Positions 1-8,274 of a stretch of DNA of 64,000 nucleotides are shown here, one piece after another. This DNA comes from DATAUD01 sp036501665. GTDB lineage: Bacteria; Verrucomicrobiota; Verrucomicrobiia; Limisphaerales; Palsa-1400. The DNA lies in contig DASXZW010000071.1 in NCBI GenBank assembly GCA_036501665.1, positions 73,063 to 137,062 on the forward strand. Direction: 5' to 3'. A program made the position numbers and the translations under genes. The notes below the pieces were generated by a model. It saw only the letters and a list, made by a program, of their open reading frames with translations, searched no databases and was not told where the DNA came from. Each line of letters begins with the position of its first letter. Positions within the stretch are counted from its first letter, which is position 1.

Positions 1-1
1 C

Positions 2-484
2 GGCGTGTCAAGAGTCAACGCAACAGATGGTTCATTGCTGCTGAATCTTGGCCCGCTCCAATCCGGCGCAAGTGAACAAGTGCAAATCTTTGCACAACCG
101 ACTGCGCCCGGCGGAATAACGAATCAATTTCAAGTCTCCGCCAATGAAGCGGATTTTAATGTATCCAATAACATCGCCACGGTCGTCAGCACGGCCACGA
201 GTGTTCTATCCGGCGGAGGCTCTCCGACACTCATGATGGCTTCGCCGAAGTCCGGCCAGCAATTGAGCAATCAGATTACGCTTGAAATTACTGGAGGCAC
301 ACCGGGTCTGAATTATGTGATTGAGTATAGCAGTAATCTTTTCACCTGGTTGCCTGCGACTCCAACCTTCGTCGCCAGCACGAACGGAGTTCAATGGACC
401 GACGCCGGTCCTCCTCAAACTGACAGCATTCCCGGCAAACGCGGCGTTCGATTTTATCGTGCTGCGCTTCATCTTGGCGACTGA
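2..484 (+). CDS. C-terminus of a large secreted repeat protein (truncated at window edge)
   Basis: The reading frame is open from the left edge, so only the C-terminal ~160 residues are visible; the first GTG in frame (position 5) is probably not the start. The first part (NLGPLQSGASEQVQIF...NNIATVVST) looks like the end of a DUF11/CARDB-type beta-sandwich repeat. After a short Ser/Gly linker comes a second beta domain with a pattern like YVIEYSSNLFTWLPATP and a final RFYRA. That ending is common at the C-terminus of large exported verrucomicrobial proteins. The likely role is extracellular or cell-surface. No enzymatic motif is visible in this fragment and the substrate is unknown. Confidence 0.7.
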   Translation, partial: GVSRVNATDGSLLLNLGPLQSGASEQVQIFAQPTAPGGITNQFQVSANEADFNVSNNIATVVSTATSVLSGGGSPTLMMASPKSGQQLSNQITLEITGGTPGLNYVIEYSSNLFTWLPATPTFVASTNGVQWTDAGPPQTDSIPGKRGVRFYRAALHLGD

Positions 485-671
485 ATGGTTAACAATTATT
501 TGGAGCGACACCTGGTTTGCTCCATTTATTAAATCTGCGTCACCAAGCGATCCAGATTTTGTATGGGATATACATGGCACAGAAAGTTGTGGTCAATCGC
601 CTCAACCGAAATATCTTCCAAAGTTTCGATCAATTGCGGGTAAAGGCACCGATTGACGCAGGGCGCTTGTG

Positions 672-1163
672 ATGCAACTTTTATTCAGAGGAGATATGAC
701 GAGCTTCACCTTGGTTCTGCAACTTGTCGCGGTGATGGTGCTGGGTCTTATGTGCGGCAGCGAGTTGAATGTGGCAGTATTCGGAAACCCTACACTGGAT
801 CGCCAGCCACTTGATGTTCATATACCAATGCGCGCTTCATTTGCGAGCTTGTTGGGCCGCGTGATGCCGTTTTGGATGACCGGTTCTGCGGTGATGAATC
901 TCCTTCTTCTGCTGCCATTTGCCGGCGTTTCAGGCCTCGCTTGGCGTTTGTCTGCCATTTCTTCCGGGATTCAGATCGGCGCGGTTTTATTTTCGCTTGT
1001 GGCTCCAGTACCTATCAATAAGCGAATAGAGAAATGGACATCCTCGTCGCTTCCCGAAGATTGGAGATTCCAGGAACACCGCTGGGGCGTATATCACTGG
1101 TTCAGGACTTGTGGATTGGTCGTTGCGTTTGCGCTGCTCGGTCTTAGCCTTGCTGCACGATGA
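672..1163 (+). CDS. DUF1772 / anthrone-oxygenase-like integral membrane protein
   Basis: A protein of about 163 residues with four hydrophobic stretches: the N-terminal LVLQLVAVMVLGLMCGSE, a central LLLLLPFAGVSGL, a third around GIQIGAVLFSLVAPVPIN, and the C-terminal CGLVVAFALLGLSLA. The length, four-helix layout and an N-P-I-N-like turn after helix 3 fit the DUF1772 family, which includes anthrone-oxygenase-like proteins. I infer an inner-membrane location; the substrate is unknown. Three starts are possible: GTG 669, ATG 672 and ATG 696. A GAGGAG sits only 2 bases before ATG 696, which is too close for a normal ribosome site, so the upstream ATG is used here. Confidence 0.65.
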   Translation: MQLLFRGDMTSFTLVLQLVAVMVLGLMCGSELNVAVFGNPTLDRQPLDVHIPMRASFASLLGRVMPFWMTGSAVMNLLLLLPFAGVSGLAWRLSAISSGIQIGAVLFSLVAPVPINKRIEKWTSSSLPEDWRFQEHRWGVYHWFRTCGLVVAFALLGLSLAAR

Positions 1164-1285
1164 TTTTGGTTTTGGATTCGCAACTTTTGCCAGGCAGTTA
1201 CAAAGGCGGTTCTGCCATTCACGCCTTGGTGAGTTGACAACGGTTTCGGTGTGCAAAGATTCGGCATGGGCGTTAAGATCTCGCG

Positions 1286-3301
1286 GTGCCGGGCGAGAAA
1301 AATCCACTCGATACGCCGCTCCTTGGATTACCTGGAGTCGGCAAGGAACGCGCGTCGCAGTTGGAACGCCTGGAGCTTCGCACGGTTGGTGATTTGTTTC
1401 TGCATCGTCCCGGGCGTTATGAGGATCGCCGTCACTTCGAGAAAATTGCGGGATTAAAGTTGAATGAACCGGCGCTGACTCACGGCAAGATCATTGCCAG
1501 CGGAGTCCGACGGTTTCGCAAGGGCAGTCAGTCAATATTTGAATTCATCCTGGACGACGGCACCGGACGCCTTCATTGCCGCTGGTGGAACCTGCCGTTC
1601 ATGGAGAAGTATTTCAAAGTCGGCGATGAAACGGTTGTTTTCGGCAAACCCAATTCTTTGCGCCCGCGCACGATGGACCATCCGGAAACCGAAGTCATTC
1701 AAGCGTTGGAAAATTCACTGCATTTGAATCGCATTGTCCCGATTTACCCGTTAACCGAGGGATTACCGCAGCGCTGGCTCCGTTCACTCACATGGCGGAT
1801 TCTCGAACAATTCGGCAATGCAGTCCCCGAACCGAAGCTGACCACCACAGGCAAATCAGCTCTTGGCGTGTCGCTCCTTTCACGCGCAGAAGCCATTCGT
1901 CTTCTCCATTTTCCCATGGAGATCGCCGATACCGAAGCTGCCCGTCGGCGTCTGGCTTTGGATGAATACATTGAACTTCAAAGCGCAATCCAAACACGCT
2001 GCAAGAACCTTGAACGCAACGCGCGCTCGGTTTCGTGTTCCGGCGATAATCATCTGATCAAACCATTTCTTGCTGCGCTCGGTTTCCATTTGACAGATTC
2101 CCAGACTGGCGTCCTGCGTGAAATCCGCCGCGACATGGCTGGGCCGACTCCCATGCGCCGCCTGCTTCAAGGCGACGTTGGTTCTGGCAAGACAGTTGTC
2201 GCGGCTTGCGTGGCTTTGATGGCGTTGGAAAGCGGGGCCAATGTCGCGCTTATGGCGCCAACGGAAATTCTGGCGGAACAACACTGGCGCAATTTTCGGC
2301 GGTGGCTGGAACCGCTCGGCATCGCCGTGGAATTGCGAACTGGCAGCACGAAAACAGGGATCGAAACAGGTCAGGAAGAACTTCGTTTGCACAGGTCCAA
2401 CGTGGTCAACCAGAAGGTGTGGGTGGGTACCCACGCATTGGTTCAGGAAGGTTTTACTCCCGAAAAGTTGGGTCTCGTGATCATTGACGAACAGCACAAA
2501 TTCGGCGTCGCTCAACGAGAAACACTGGTTCGCAAAGGCGCTTATCCTCATCTTCTTGTCATGACCGCGACGCCAATTCCGCGAACCTTGGGCCTGACGT
2601 TGTACGGCGATCTGGATATTTCAATTTTGGCCCAAAGCCCGCCGGGCCGAGGTAAAATCAAGACTTTCGTCCGCGATTCGACTGGATTGCCGAAAGTATG
2701 GAAATTTGTCGCAGAGCAACTTTCCAAAGGACGCCAGGCTTACGTCGTTTATTCCCGCCTCGAAGCAGAGGACACAGCCGCTGGCGTGAAAGCCGTTGAA
2801 AAGGAATTCCACAATTTGGAAAAAACTTTTGCGCCGTGGCGAGCGGGGTTGTTGCATGGCCGACTTAAGAGCGAGGAGAAAAACCAGGTCATGGCCGCTT
2901 TCGAGGCGAATCATGTGCAGGTGCTCATCGCGACTTCCGTGGTGGAAGTCGGCTTGGACGTGCCCAACGCCACTGTGATGGTCATCGAAAACGCGGAGCA
3001 ATTTGGCCTTGCCCAACTGCATCAGATTCGCGGTCGAATTGGGCGCGGCAAGGAGGATTCTTATTGCATTTTGATTGCCGCCGGCAAAACTGAAGATTCC
3101 ATCCAACGCCTGAAAATCATGGAGGAAACTTCGGATGGTTTTCGCATTGCCGAGGAGGACCTGCGGTTGCGCGGACCTGGGGAGTTTTTAGGCCGCGAAC
3201 AAAGCGGCGCGCCTCCACTGCGCTTTGGTGAATTGTCACGAGACATTGCGCTCATTGAACAGGCGCGCGAGATTGTCAGAGAGAATCTCAAGTTGAAGTA
3301 G
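1286..3301 (+). CDS. recG: ATP-dependent DNA helicase RecG
   Basis: RecG is a superfamily 2 helicase that remodels stalled replication forks and branch-migrates Holliday junctions. The 671 residues match the usual family length (~690). The N-terminal wedge/OB domain begins with a helix-hairpin-helix-like LPGVGKERASQLERL. The helicase core has Walker A GDVGSGKT near residue 296, motif II IIDEQHKFGV near 400, motif III MTATPIPRTL, and the RecG-type motif QLHQIRGRIGRG in the C-terminal lobe. The start is a GTG that gives MPGEKNPLD just before the conserved region; no upstream ATG fits. Cytoplasmic. It stands alone, about 120 bp after the DUF1772 gene. Confidence 0.96.
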   Translation: MPGEKNPLDTPLLGLPGVGKERASQLERLELRTVGDLFLHRPGRYEDRRHFEKIAGLKLNEPALTHGKIIASGVRRFRKGSQSIFEFILDDGTGRLHCRWWNLPFMEKYFKVGDETVVFGKPNSLRPRTMDHPETEVIQALENSLHLNRIVPIYPLTEGLPQRWLRSLTWRILEQFGNAVPEPKLTTTGKSALGVSLLSRAEAIRLLHFPMEIADTEAARRRLALDEYIELQSAIQTRCKNLERNARSVSCSGDNHLIKPFLAALGFHLTDSQTGVLREIRRDMAGPTPMRRLLQGDVGSGKTVVAACVALMALESGANVALMAPTEILAEQHWRNFRRWLEPLGIAVELRTGSTKTGIETGQEELRLHRSNVVNQKVWVGTHALVQEGFTPEKLGLVIIDEQHKFGVAQRETLVRKGAYPHLLVMTATPIPRTLGLTLYGDLDISILAQSPPGRGKIKTFVRDSTGLPKVWKFVAEQLSKGRQAYVVYSRLEAEDTAAGVKAVEKEFHNLEKTFAPWRAGLLHGRLKSEEKNQVMAAFEANHVQVLIATSVVEVGLDVPNATVMVIENAEQFGLAQLHQIRGRIGRGKEDSYCILIAAGKTEDSIQRLKIMEETSDGFRIAEEDLRLRGPGEFLGREQSGAPPLRFGELSRDIALIEQAREIVRENLKLK

Positions 3302-3348
3302 GCTAACACCCACGTTGCGTCGAGTCTGCCGGGCGGCGACGGTCTTGC

Positions 3349-3492
3349 ATGACGCGAATTCTCTTACTGATGGCTATGGGACTGCTTTTGATGAATATAA
3401 CCAGCGGTTGCAACAAATCGGACGATACATCGACGATGTCCTCCACTAACAGTGTTGCGACGAACACTGCGCCGGTTACGCCTCCCAAATAA
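3349..3492 (+). CDS. Small putative lipoprotein (47 aa)
   Basis: A short ORF starting with ATG at 3349 encodes an N-terminus typical of a lipoprotein: a hydrophobic core LLLMAMGLLLMNI followed by the lipobox-like TSGC and a polar Ser/Thr/Asn-rich tail ending in VTPPK. It follows recG by 47 bp and precedes another lipoprotein gene in the same direction. Apart from the signal peptide there is no recognisable domain. It may be an entericidin-like or simply cryptic lipoprotein. Short length and lack of known relatives keep confidence moderate. Confidence 0.45.
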   Translation: MTRILLLMAMGLLLMNITSGCNKSDDTSTMSSTNSVATNTAPVTPPK

Positions 3493-3551
3493 TTCTGAGT
3501 TCGTCGCGAGGCCGTTTGATTTTTGGGCTGTGGCCGGGTAAGTTTTCTCCA

Positions 3552-3881
3552 ATGAAGATTTACCTCAGCCCAAGTGTTTTGGTTTGCGCAATTTTGGTTG
3601 CGGGCTGTGGGAAGAATGAAAATGCCGCGCCTGCAGCTTCGAGCGCTTCGTCGGGGTACATTGGCACTTTGGAAAAAGGGCAACAATCATCGGTGAAGGC
3701 CGTTGATGTCACTTCGCTGAATCAGGACATTCAACTTTTCAACGTGCAGGAGGGGCGGAATCCGAAGGATTTGGACGAGCTTGTCAGCAAACATTATATC
3801 GGCGCGCTTCCCGAAGTGCCGCAAGGGATGAAGTTCGTTTATGACGCGACGCAGGGCAAAGTCAGCCTGGCGTCGCAATAG
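3552..3881 (+). CDS. Lipoprotein with a pseudopilin-head-like C-terminal domain
   Basis: Translation from ATG 3552 gives MKIYLSPSVLVCAILVAGCG, a clean signal peptide with lipobox LVAGC. An upstream in-frame ATG at 3516 would add 12 residues before the signal and is less likely. After an Ala/Ser-rich linker comes LNQDIQLFNVQEGRNPKDLD, then a stretch containing YIGALPEVPQGMKFVYD. That pattern (helix with a residue-counting spacing, then Tyr-Ile...Leu-Pro and a short beta hairpin) resembles the periplasmic head of GspG-type pseudopilins, but here it is tethered by a lipid rather than by the pilin helix. It lies 15 bp before a true pseudopilin-like gene, suggesting a common membrane or secretion role. 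Confidence 0.7.
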   Translation: MKIYLSPSVLVCAILVAGCGKNENAAPAASSASSGYIGTLEKGQQSSVKAVDVTSLNQDIQLFNVQEGRNPKDLDELVSKHYIGALPEVPQGMKFVYDATQGKVSLASQ

Positions 3882-3896
3882 CGCGCCACTCGACCT

Positions 3897-4499
3897 GTGC
3901 GCCTCCGACATACCAAAACGTCCGTCAATGCAGCCGCATTCTCATTGCTCGAGCTTCTCCTGGTTGCGACGATTATAATCGTCTTGTACGCGCTGACGAT
4001 GGGGCAGTTCAGCACGTCCGCCCGCCGCAAGGAGATGACTGCGTGCCGATCGAACTTGCAGAAAATTTATCTCGCGCTGAACCTTTACCGCAGTGACAAT
4101 GGCGCATTCCCGTTCGTGCAAGGCGCAACCTCACCTTCAGCGCCCTTGAGCCTCCTCATTCCAAAAAGCACGACCACAACCGAAATTTTCATCTGCCCCG
4201 GCAGCAGCGACAAGCCGTTGCCTGAAAGTGAGCATTTCGCCGAGCGCCGGATTAGTTATGCCTACTACATGGGCCGGGCCACCAATGATGGCGGTATTCT
4301 TATGAGCGATTGGCAGGTGGACAATGCGCCGAAGAGGGCGGGGCAGCTTTTGTTTTCAGTCGATGGGAAGAGGCCGGGGAATAATCATAAGGATACTGGG
4401 GGGAATTTGCTTTTTATGGATGGGAGTGTGAGGGAGAGCGGGACGAAGGCGAAGGGGGATTTTTTGATTTCGGCGCCGGTGGTTTTGTTGAATCCTTGA
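3897..4499 (+). CDS. Type II secretion/type IV pilus pseudopilin-like protein (prepilin N-terminus)
   Basis: The protein has a prepilin-type N-terminus: a short basic leader, then FSLLELLLVATIIIVLYAL, in which Glu at mature position 5 and the hydrophobic helix are preserved; the residue before Phe is Ala instead of the usual Gly. The remaining ~160 residues hold an N-terminal helix with Cys (TACRSNLQKIYLALNLYRSD) and a C-terminal segment FMDGSVRE of the kind seen in DUF1559-like pseudopilins, where a H-x-x-G-x-N-x-L-F-x-D-G motif is expected; here NHKDTGGNLLFMDGSV fits. The start is a GTG at 3897. Processing would need a prepilin peptidase encoded elsewhere. Confidence 0.82.
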   Translation: MRLRHTKTSVNAAAFSLLELLLVATIIIVLYALTMGQFSTSARRKEMTACRSNLQKIYLALNLYRSDNGAFPFVQGATSPSAPLSLLIPKSTTTTEIFICPGSSDKPLPESEHFAERRISYAYYMGRATNDGGILMSDWQVDNAPKRAGQLLFSVDGKRPGNNHKDTGGNLLFMDGSVRESGTKAKGDFLISAPVVLLNP

Positions 4500-4584
4500 A
4501 ATTTTTTTTTGGAAATGACGAAGGAAGGGACTTGAATTATCAGGATTTTCCTACGGTGGGTTTGTTACTTTCGTGTGAACAGGG

Positions 4585-4593
4585 GGTGGATAA
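4585..4593 (-). promoter_or_regulatory. Possible DnaA-box-like site in the nrdJ leader
   Basis: The plus strand reads GGTGGATAA; its complement TTATCCACC differs from the DnaA consensus TTATCCACA at one base. It is followed by a T-rich tract and lies ~180 bp upstream of the ribonucleotide reductase start. DnaA control of reductase genes is known for nrdAB in E. coli, so the position is suggestive. A single near-match can occur by chance. Confidence 0.25.
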
Positions 4594-4615
4594 CTTTTTT
4601 TCCACTTTTTTCTTG

Positions 4616-4651
4616 CCACCACAATGGGTGGTGGTAGTCTGGCGGCAGACT
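4616..4651 (+). promoter_or_regulatory. Two back-to-back perfect hairpins in the nrdJ leader
   Basis: The first dyad is CCACCAC (4616-4622), a 5-nt loop, and GTGGTGG (4628-4634). One base later the second dyad is AGTCTG (4636-4641), a GCGG loop, and CAGACT (4646-4651). Neither is followed by a T-run, so a simple terminator for the upstream pseudopilin is unlikely. They may be an operator pair or a structured 5' leader of nrdJ. No cobalamin-riboswitch core is recognisable around them. Confidence 0.45.
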
Positions 4652-4772
4652 CCCTACTGATGGGGTTCGCAAGATAATCACAAGTGGTTGAAAATGCGGC
4701 CCAAAGGGATGTTTTTGCCAGTTTTTTTGAGTTGGTTTAAATTTAACAAGCAACACTATTAGAAGGATGTCC

Positions 4773-7700
4773 ATGATCGACGCACGCGACCAAGTCCAAC
4801 CCTCGGCCCAATCCATTCACCGCAAGCGGCCCAAAGTTTCGACGCTTTCCCGCAACCGCGGTTCAGAGTCCGGCGCGGCGACGTCGTCCCTCCCGTTTGA
4901 GCGCGTTTTCAGCAGCGCGACGGTGAAGCCGTTTGACCAGATTGAATGGGAAAAGCGGACGGCGGAAATCACCGATGACGGCGGCAAAGTCATTTTCAAA
5001 CAGGAAAATGTCGAAGTGCCGAAATCGTGGTCGCAACTGGCGACGAAAGTTGTGGTTTCGAAGTATTTTTACGGTGAACAGCATACGAGCGAGCGCGAGA
5101 CTTCCGTGAAGCAACTGCTTCATCGTGTTTGCCGGACGATGGCCGATTGGGGCGTTCGCGACGGTTATTTCGACAAGGCGAAAGGCGAGTTGTTTTACGA
5201 TGAACTTCTCTGGCTATGCCTGAATCAATATGGCGCGTTTAATTCGCCGGTCTGGTTCAACGTCGGTCTGTACCACGAATACCAGGTCGGCAACAAGTCG
5301 GCGAAGGGGAACTGGTTTTATAATCGGCAGACTGGCGAGGCGGAACGCGCGCGGACCCAATACGAATATCCGCAGGGGAGCGCCTGTTTCATTCAATCGG
5401 TGGATGACAACATGGAGAGCATCATGCACTTGACGTATAGCGAGGCGATGCTTTTCAAATACGGTTCCGGCACCGGCACCGACCTGACGCCGATCCGTTC
5501 CAGTCGCGAAAAGCTGAGCGGCGGCGGACGCCCGAGCGGGCCGCTCTCGTTCCTGCGCGTCTATGACCAGGTTGCCAATGTCGTGAAATCCGGCGGCAAG
5601 ACACGTCGCGCGGCCAAGATGAACACCTTGCGCGACTATCATGGCGACATCGAGGAATTCATCGACGCCAAGCAGCGCGAGGAAAAGAAGGCGTGGGCGT
5701 TGATCGAGCAGGGTTACGACGGCTCGTACAATGGCGATGCGTATGGCAGCGTCATGTACCAGAATGAAAACCTTTCCGTTCGCGCCGGCGATGAGTTCCT
5801 TGAAGCGGCGCTGGCCGGCAAGGAATGGTGGACGCGCAAGACGACCGACCATTCTCCTTTGCAAAAGAAAGACGCGGCGACGCTGTTGAACAAAATTGCT
5901 GAAGGAACGTGGATTTGCGGCGATCCCGGCATTCAATACGACGGGGCGATTCAAAAGTGGCACACTTGCAAGGGGACTGAGCCGATCCACTCGACCAATC
6001 CTTGCTCGGAGTATGTTTTCATCAACAACACGGCCTGCAACCTGGCTTCGCTGAACCTGATGAAGTTCAAGCGCGAGGACTCGAAGTTCGACATCGCGCG
6101 CTTCAAAGCGGCGGTGCGGATTTTCATCACGGCGCAGGAAATTCTGGTCGATAACGCCAGTTATCCGACGCCGGAGATTGCAGTAAATTCCCATATTTTC
6201 CGCACACTCGGTTTGGGATTTGCAAATCTCGGCTCGCTCATCATGAGTTACGGGTTGCCGTATGATTCCAACGAAGGCCGCGCGCTGGCGGGGGCTGTGA
6301 CCTCGATCATGACGGGACACGCTTACGAGCAATCGGCTGAGATTGCGTCGGTTATGGGGGCGTTCAAGGGGTATCGCGACGCGAAATGCGCGCATGTTTC
6401 CAAGCCGCTCGCAAAGGACAACGTGGATTCGATGCTGGGCGTGGTCCAGCTTCATCGCGACGCCGTGGAAGACATTCATCCGAGCGACGAATTTGCTTAT
6501 TTGAAGGAAGAGGCGCGCCACACTTGGAATCGCGCGTTGTCCCGCGGCAAACAGTCCGGTTATCGCAACGCGCAGGTCACGGTTCTTGCGCCGACCGGCA
6601 CGATCGCGTTCCTGATGGATTGCGACACGACGGGCGTTGAGCCGGACATCGCTTTGGTCAAATATAAGTTGTTGGCGGGCGGCGGCATGTTGAAGATCGT
6701 CAATCGCGGAGTTGCGGACGCGCTTCGCCGACTTGGCTACACGGAATCGGAATTGGCGGCGATTGTGGCGCATATTGAGAAATACGACACGATTGAGGAC
6801 GTTCATGAAAACGGCGCGACGATCAGCAGCGGGTTGAAAACGGAGCATCTGCCGGTGTTCGACTGCGCGTTCAAGGCGTATCGCGGCAAGCGGAGCATCA
6901 GCTACATGGCGCACCTGAAAATGATGGGCGCGGCGCAACCGTTCATCAGCGGCGCGATTTCCAAGACGGTCAATTTGCCGCACGAATGCACCGTGGAAGA
7001 CATCAAGGACGCCTACGTTCAGGCTTGGAAGATGGGGCTGAAGTGCGTCGCCATTTATCGCGACGGTTCGAAGCGTTCGCAGCCGTTGAACACGCGCAAG
7101 GGGACCGAGGGCGAAAGCACCTCGACCACGCGGGTGAAGGATTTGGAAGCGGAGATCGAGAAGATGAAGGGCGAGGCCGGGCAGCCTTTGCGCAAGCGCC
7201 TGCCGGATACCCGTTCCGCTGTCACGCACAAATTTGACGTCGCCGGGCACGAAGGATACTTGACGGTGGGCCTGTTTGAGGACGGGCAACCGGGCGAATT
7301 GTTTATCACGATGGCCAAGGAAGGTTCAACGATTGGGGGGCTCATGGACTGCATCGGCACGCTTACGAGCATGGCCCTGCAATACGGGGTGCCTCTGGAT
7401 GCGTTGCTTCGGAAGTTCGCGCACCAGCGTTTCGAGCCGTCCGGTTACACGAAGAATCCCGAAATCCGCAATGCGTCCTCCATTATTGACTACGTGTTCC
7501 GCTGGCTGGCGTTGCAGTTCATTCCGGGCTATCGGGAGTCCACCACTAACTTGATTGGGCGGAATCAGACTGAGATGCAATTGCCGGGACTCGTGGAAGA
7601 GTCCAAAAAAAAAATAAATCGCCCGGTGTCTGACCTGGCGGTGGCGGATGAGACGGAAATCATCCTGCAACCGGTGAAGGGTGGGGGGACTAATGGGAAT

Positions 7701-7895
7701 GGACTGGGTGGACATGGTGGACACAATGGACATGGGGCTTCCGCGGGTGTGGGGCAGGTTGTCACGAGCCTGAGCCAGAGCGTTTCGCATTTTCAACTTG
7801 ACGCGCCGACTTGCCCGAATTGCGGGCATGTGGCGGTGCGCAATGGGGCTTGCTACAAGTGTTTGAATTGCGGGGAGAGTTTGGGGTGTAGTTGA
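4773..7895 (+). CDS. nrdJ: Vitamin B12-dependent (class II) ribonucleotide reductase
   Basis: This enzyme makes deoxyribonucleotides using adenosylcobalamin and needs no oxygen. Family features include GSACFIQSVDD, GTGTDLTPIRSSREKLSGGG, the catalytic NPCSE...NNTACNLASLNL region near residue 410, and VLAPTGTIAFLMDCDTTGVE near 610. A second conserved region, HKFDVAGHEGYLTVGL, leads to a C-terminal cysteine cluster (CPNCG...CYKCLNCGESLGC) of the kind that passes electrons to the active site. The length (~1040) fits single-chain NrdJ without an intein. AGAAGG lies directly against ATG 4767 but 6 bases from ATG 4773, so 4773 is preferred. Odd points are an A10 run at 7605-7614 and a Gly/His-rich linker before the cysteine tail. 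Confidence 0.96.
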   Translation: MIDARDQVQPSAQSIHRKRPKVSTLSRNRGSESGAATSSLPFERVFSSATVKPFDQIEWEKRTAEITDDGGKVIFKQENVEVPKSWSQLATKVVVSKYFYGEQHTSERETSVKQLLHRVCRTMADWGVRDGYFDKAKGELFYDELLWLCLNQYGAFNSPVWFNVGLYHEYQVGNKSAKGNWFYNRQTGEAERARTQYEYPQGSACFIQSVDDNMESIMHLTYSEAMLFKYGSGTGTDLTPIRSSREKLSGGGRPSGPLSFLRVYDQVANVVKSGGKTRRAAKMNTLRDYHGDIEEFIDAKQREEKKAWALIEQGYDGSYNGDAYGSVMYQNENLSVRAGDEFLEAALAGKEWWTRKTTDHSPLQKKDAATLLNKIAEGTWICGDPGIQYDGAIQKWHTCKGTEPIHSTNPCSEYVFINNTACNLASLNLMKFKREDSKFDIARFKAAVRIFITAQEILVDNASYPTPEIAVNSHIFRTLGLGFANLGSLIMSYGLPYDSNEGRALAGAVTSIMTGHAYEQSAEIASVMGAFKGYRDAKCAHVSKPLAKDNVDSMLGVVQLHRDAVEDIHPSDEFAYLKEEARHTWNRALSRGKQSGYRNAQVTVLAPTGTIAFLMDCDTTGVEPDIALVKYKLLAGGGMLKIVNRGVADALRRLGYTESELAAIVAHIEKYDTIEDVHENGATISSGLKTEHLPVFDCAFKAYRGKRSISYMAHLKMMGAAQPFISGAISKTVNLPHECTVEDIKDAYVQAWKMGLKCVAIYRDGSKRSQPLNTRKGTEGESTSTTRVKDLEAEIEKMKGEAGQPLRKRLPDTRSAVTHKFDVAGHEGYLTVGLFEDGQPGELFITMAKEGSTIGGLMDCIGTLTSMALQYGVPLDALLRKFAHQRFEPSGYTKNPEIRNASSIIDYVFRWLALQFIPGYRESTTNLIGRNQTEMQLPGLVEESKKKINRPVSDLAVADETEIILQPVKGGGTNGNGLGGHGGHNGHGASAGVGQVVTSLSQSVSHFQLDAPTCPNCGHVAVRNGACYKCLNCGESLGCS
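7605..7614 (+). other. A10 homopolymer inside nrdJ (candidate slippage site)
   Basis: Ten consecutive A residues encode Lys-Lys-Lys-Ile in frame. Loss of one A places a TAA stop immediately after the run, and gain of one A reaches a TGA within eight codons. Either event would remove the linker and the C-terminal cysteine cluster while keeping the catalytic core. Confidence 0.6.
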
Positions 7896-8274
7896 ACGAA
7901 AATGACAGCGCAGCAGAGCCGAACTAAAAGCATTTCACAGAAGGAAACGAAGGAAACGAAGGATGGAAAGAATTTTGCCTTACATGGAGGGTTTTCAGGA
8001 ATAGCATTGCAAGGACTCCTCCGCGATGGGCAGAGCTTTATGCAATTCATGAGTAACCACGGATTTCACGGATAACACGGATAAAAAGCGCGGAACCAAT
8101 TGTTTAACGCTTTTTTGGCAAAATTTTCTCGCGCAGAGGCGCAGAAAAAAGGAAAAATAATAGCTTCCTCTCTGTGCCCTCAGCGCCTCTGCGCGAGATT
8201 CAGGGTTTGAGTTTTTGTTTGCGGCTTTTGCCGCGCTAAGTCTTTGCGTTGATTTCCGATTCCTGCATTCGGTT
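7896..8274. repeat. 379-bp gap filled with 9-bp-period repeats and a long inverted repeat
   Basis: No gene is visible. At 7940-7963 a GAAGGAAAC unit repeats 2.7 times. At 8058-8084 there are three 9-bp units of the form CACGGATWW. At 8127-8142 TCTCGCGCAGAGGCGC is inverted perfectly at 8183-8198, giving a 16-bp stem with a 40-nt loop. The CACGGATTT motif recurs at 28081-28140. These look like dispersed intergenic elements; the long hairpin could also end nrdJ transcription. Confidence 0.75.

Noticed and set aside
321..656. Plus-strand ORF overlapping the end of the first gene
   Set aside because: It reads a different frame of the truncated gene and then non-coding sequence; no ribosome site or domain.
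4500..4772. Cobalamin riboswitch upstream of the B12-dependent reductase
   Set aside because: The conserved B12-box-like segment and the multi-helix core are not recognisable; only two simple hairpins are present.
5214..7289. Long open frame on the minus strand opposite nrdJ (691 codons)
   Set aside because: It is antisense to a clearly conserved enzyme, rich in Arg/His/Leu and without any domain; it is a byproduct of GC-rich codon use.
4773..7895. Intein in NrdJ
   Set aside because: The reading frame has normal NrdJ length and no splicing-block motifs interrupt the conserved regions.
7940..8084. CRISPR-like array
   Set aside because: Units are only 9 bp, tandem without spacers, and no cas gene is nearby.
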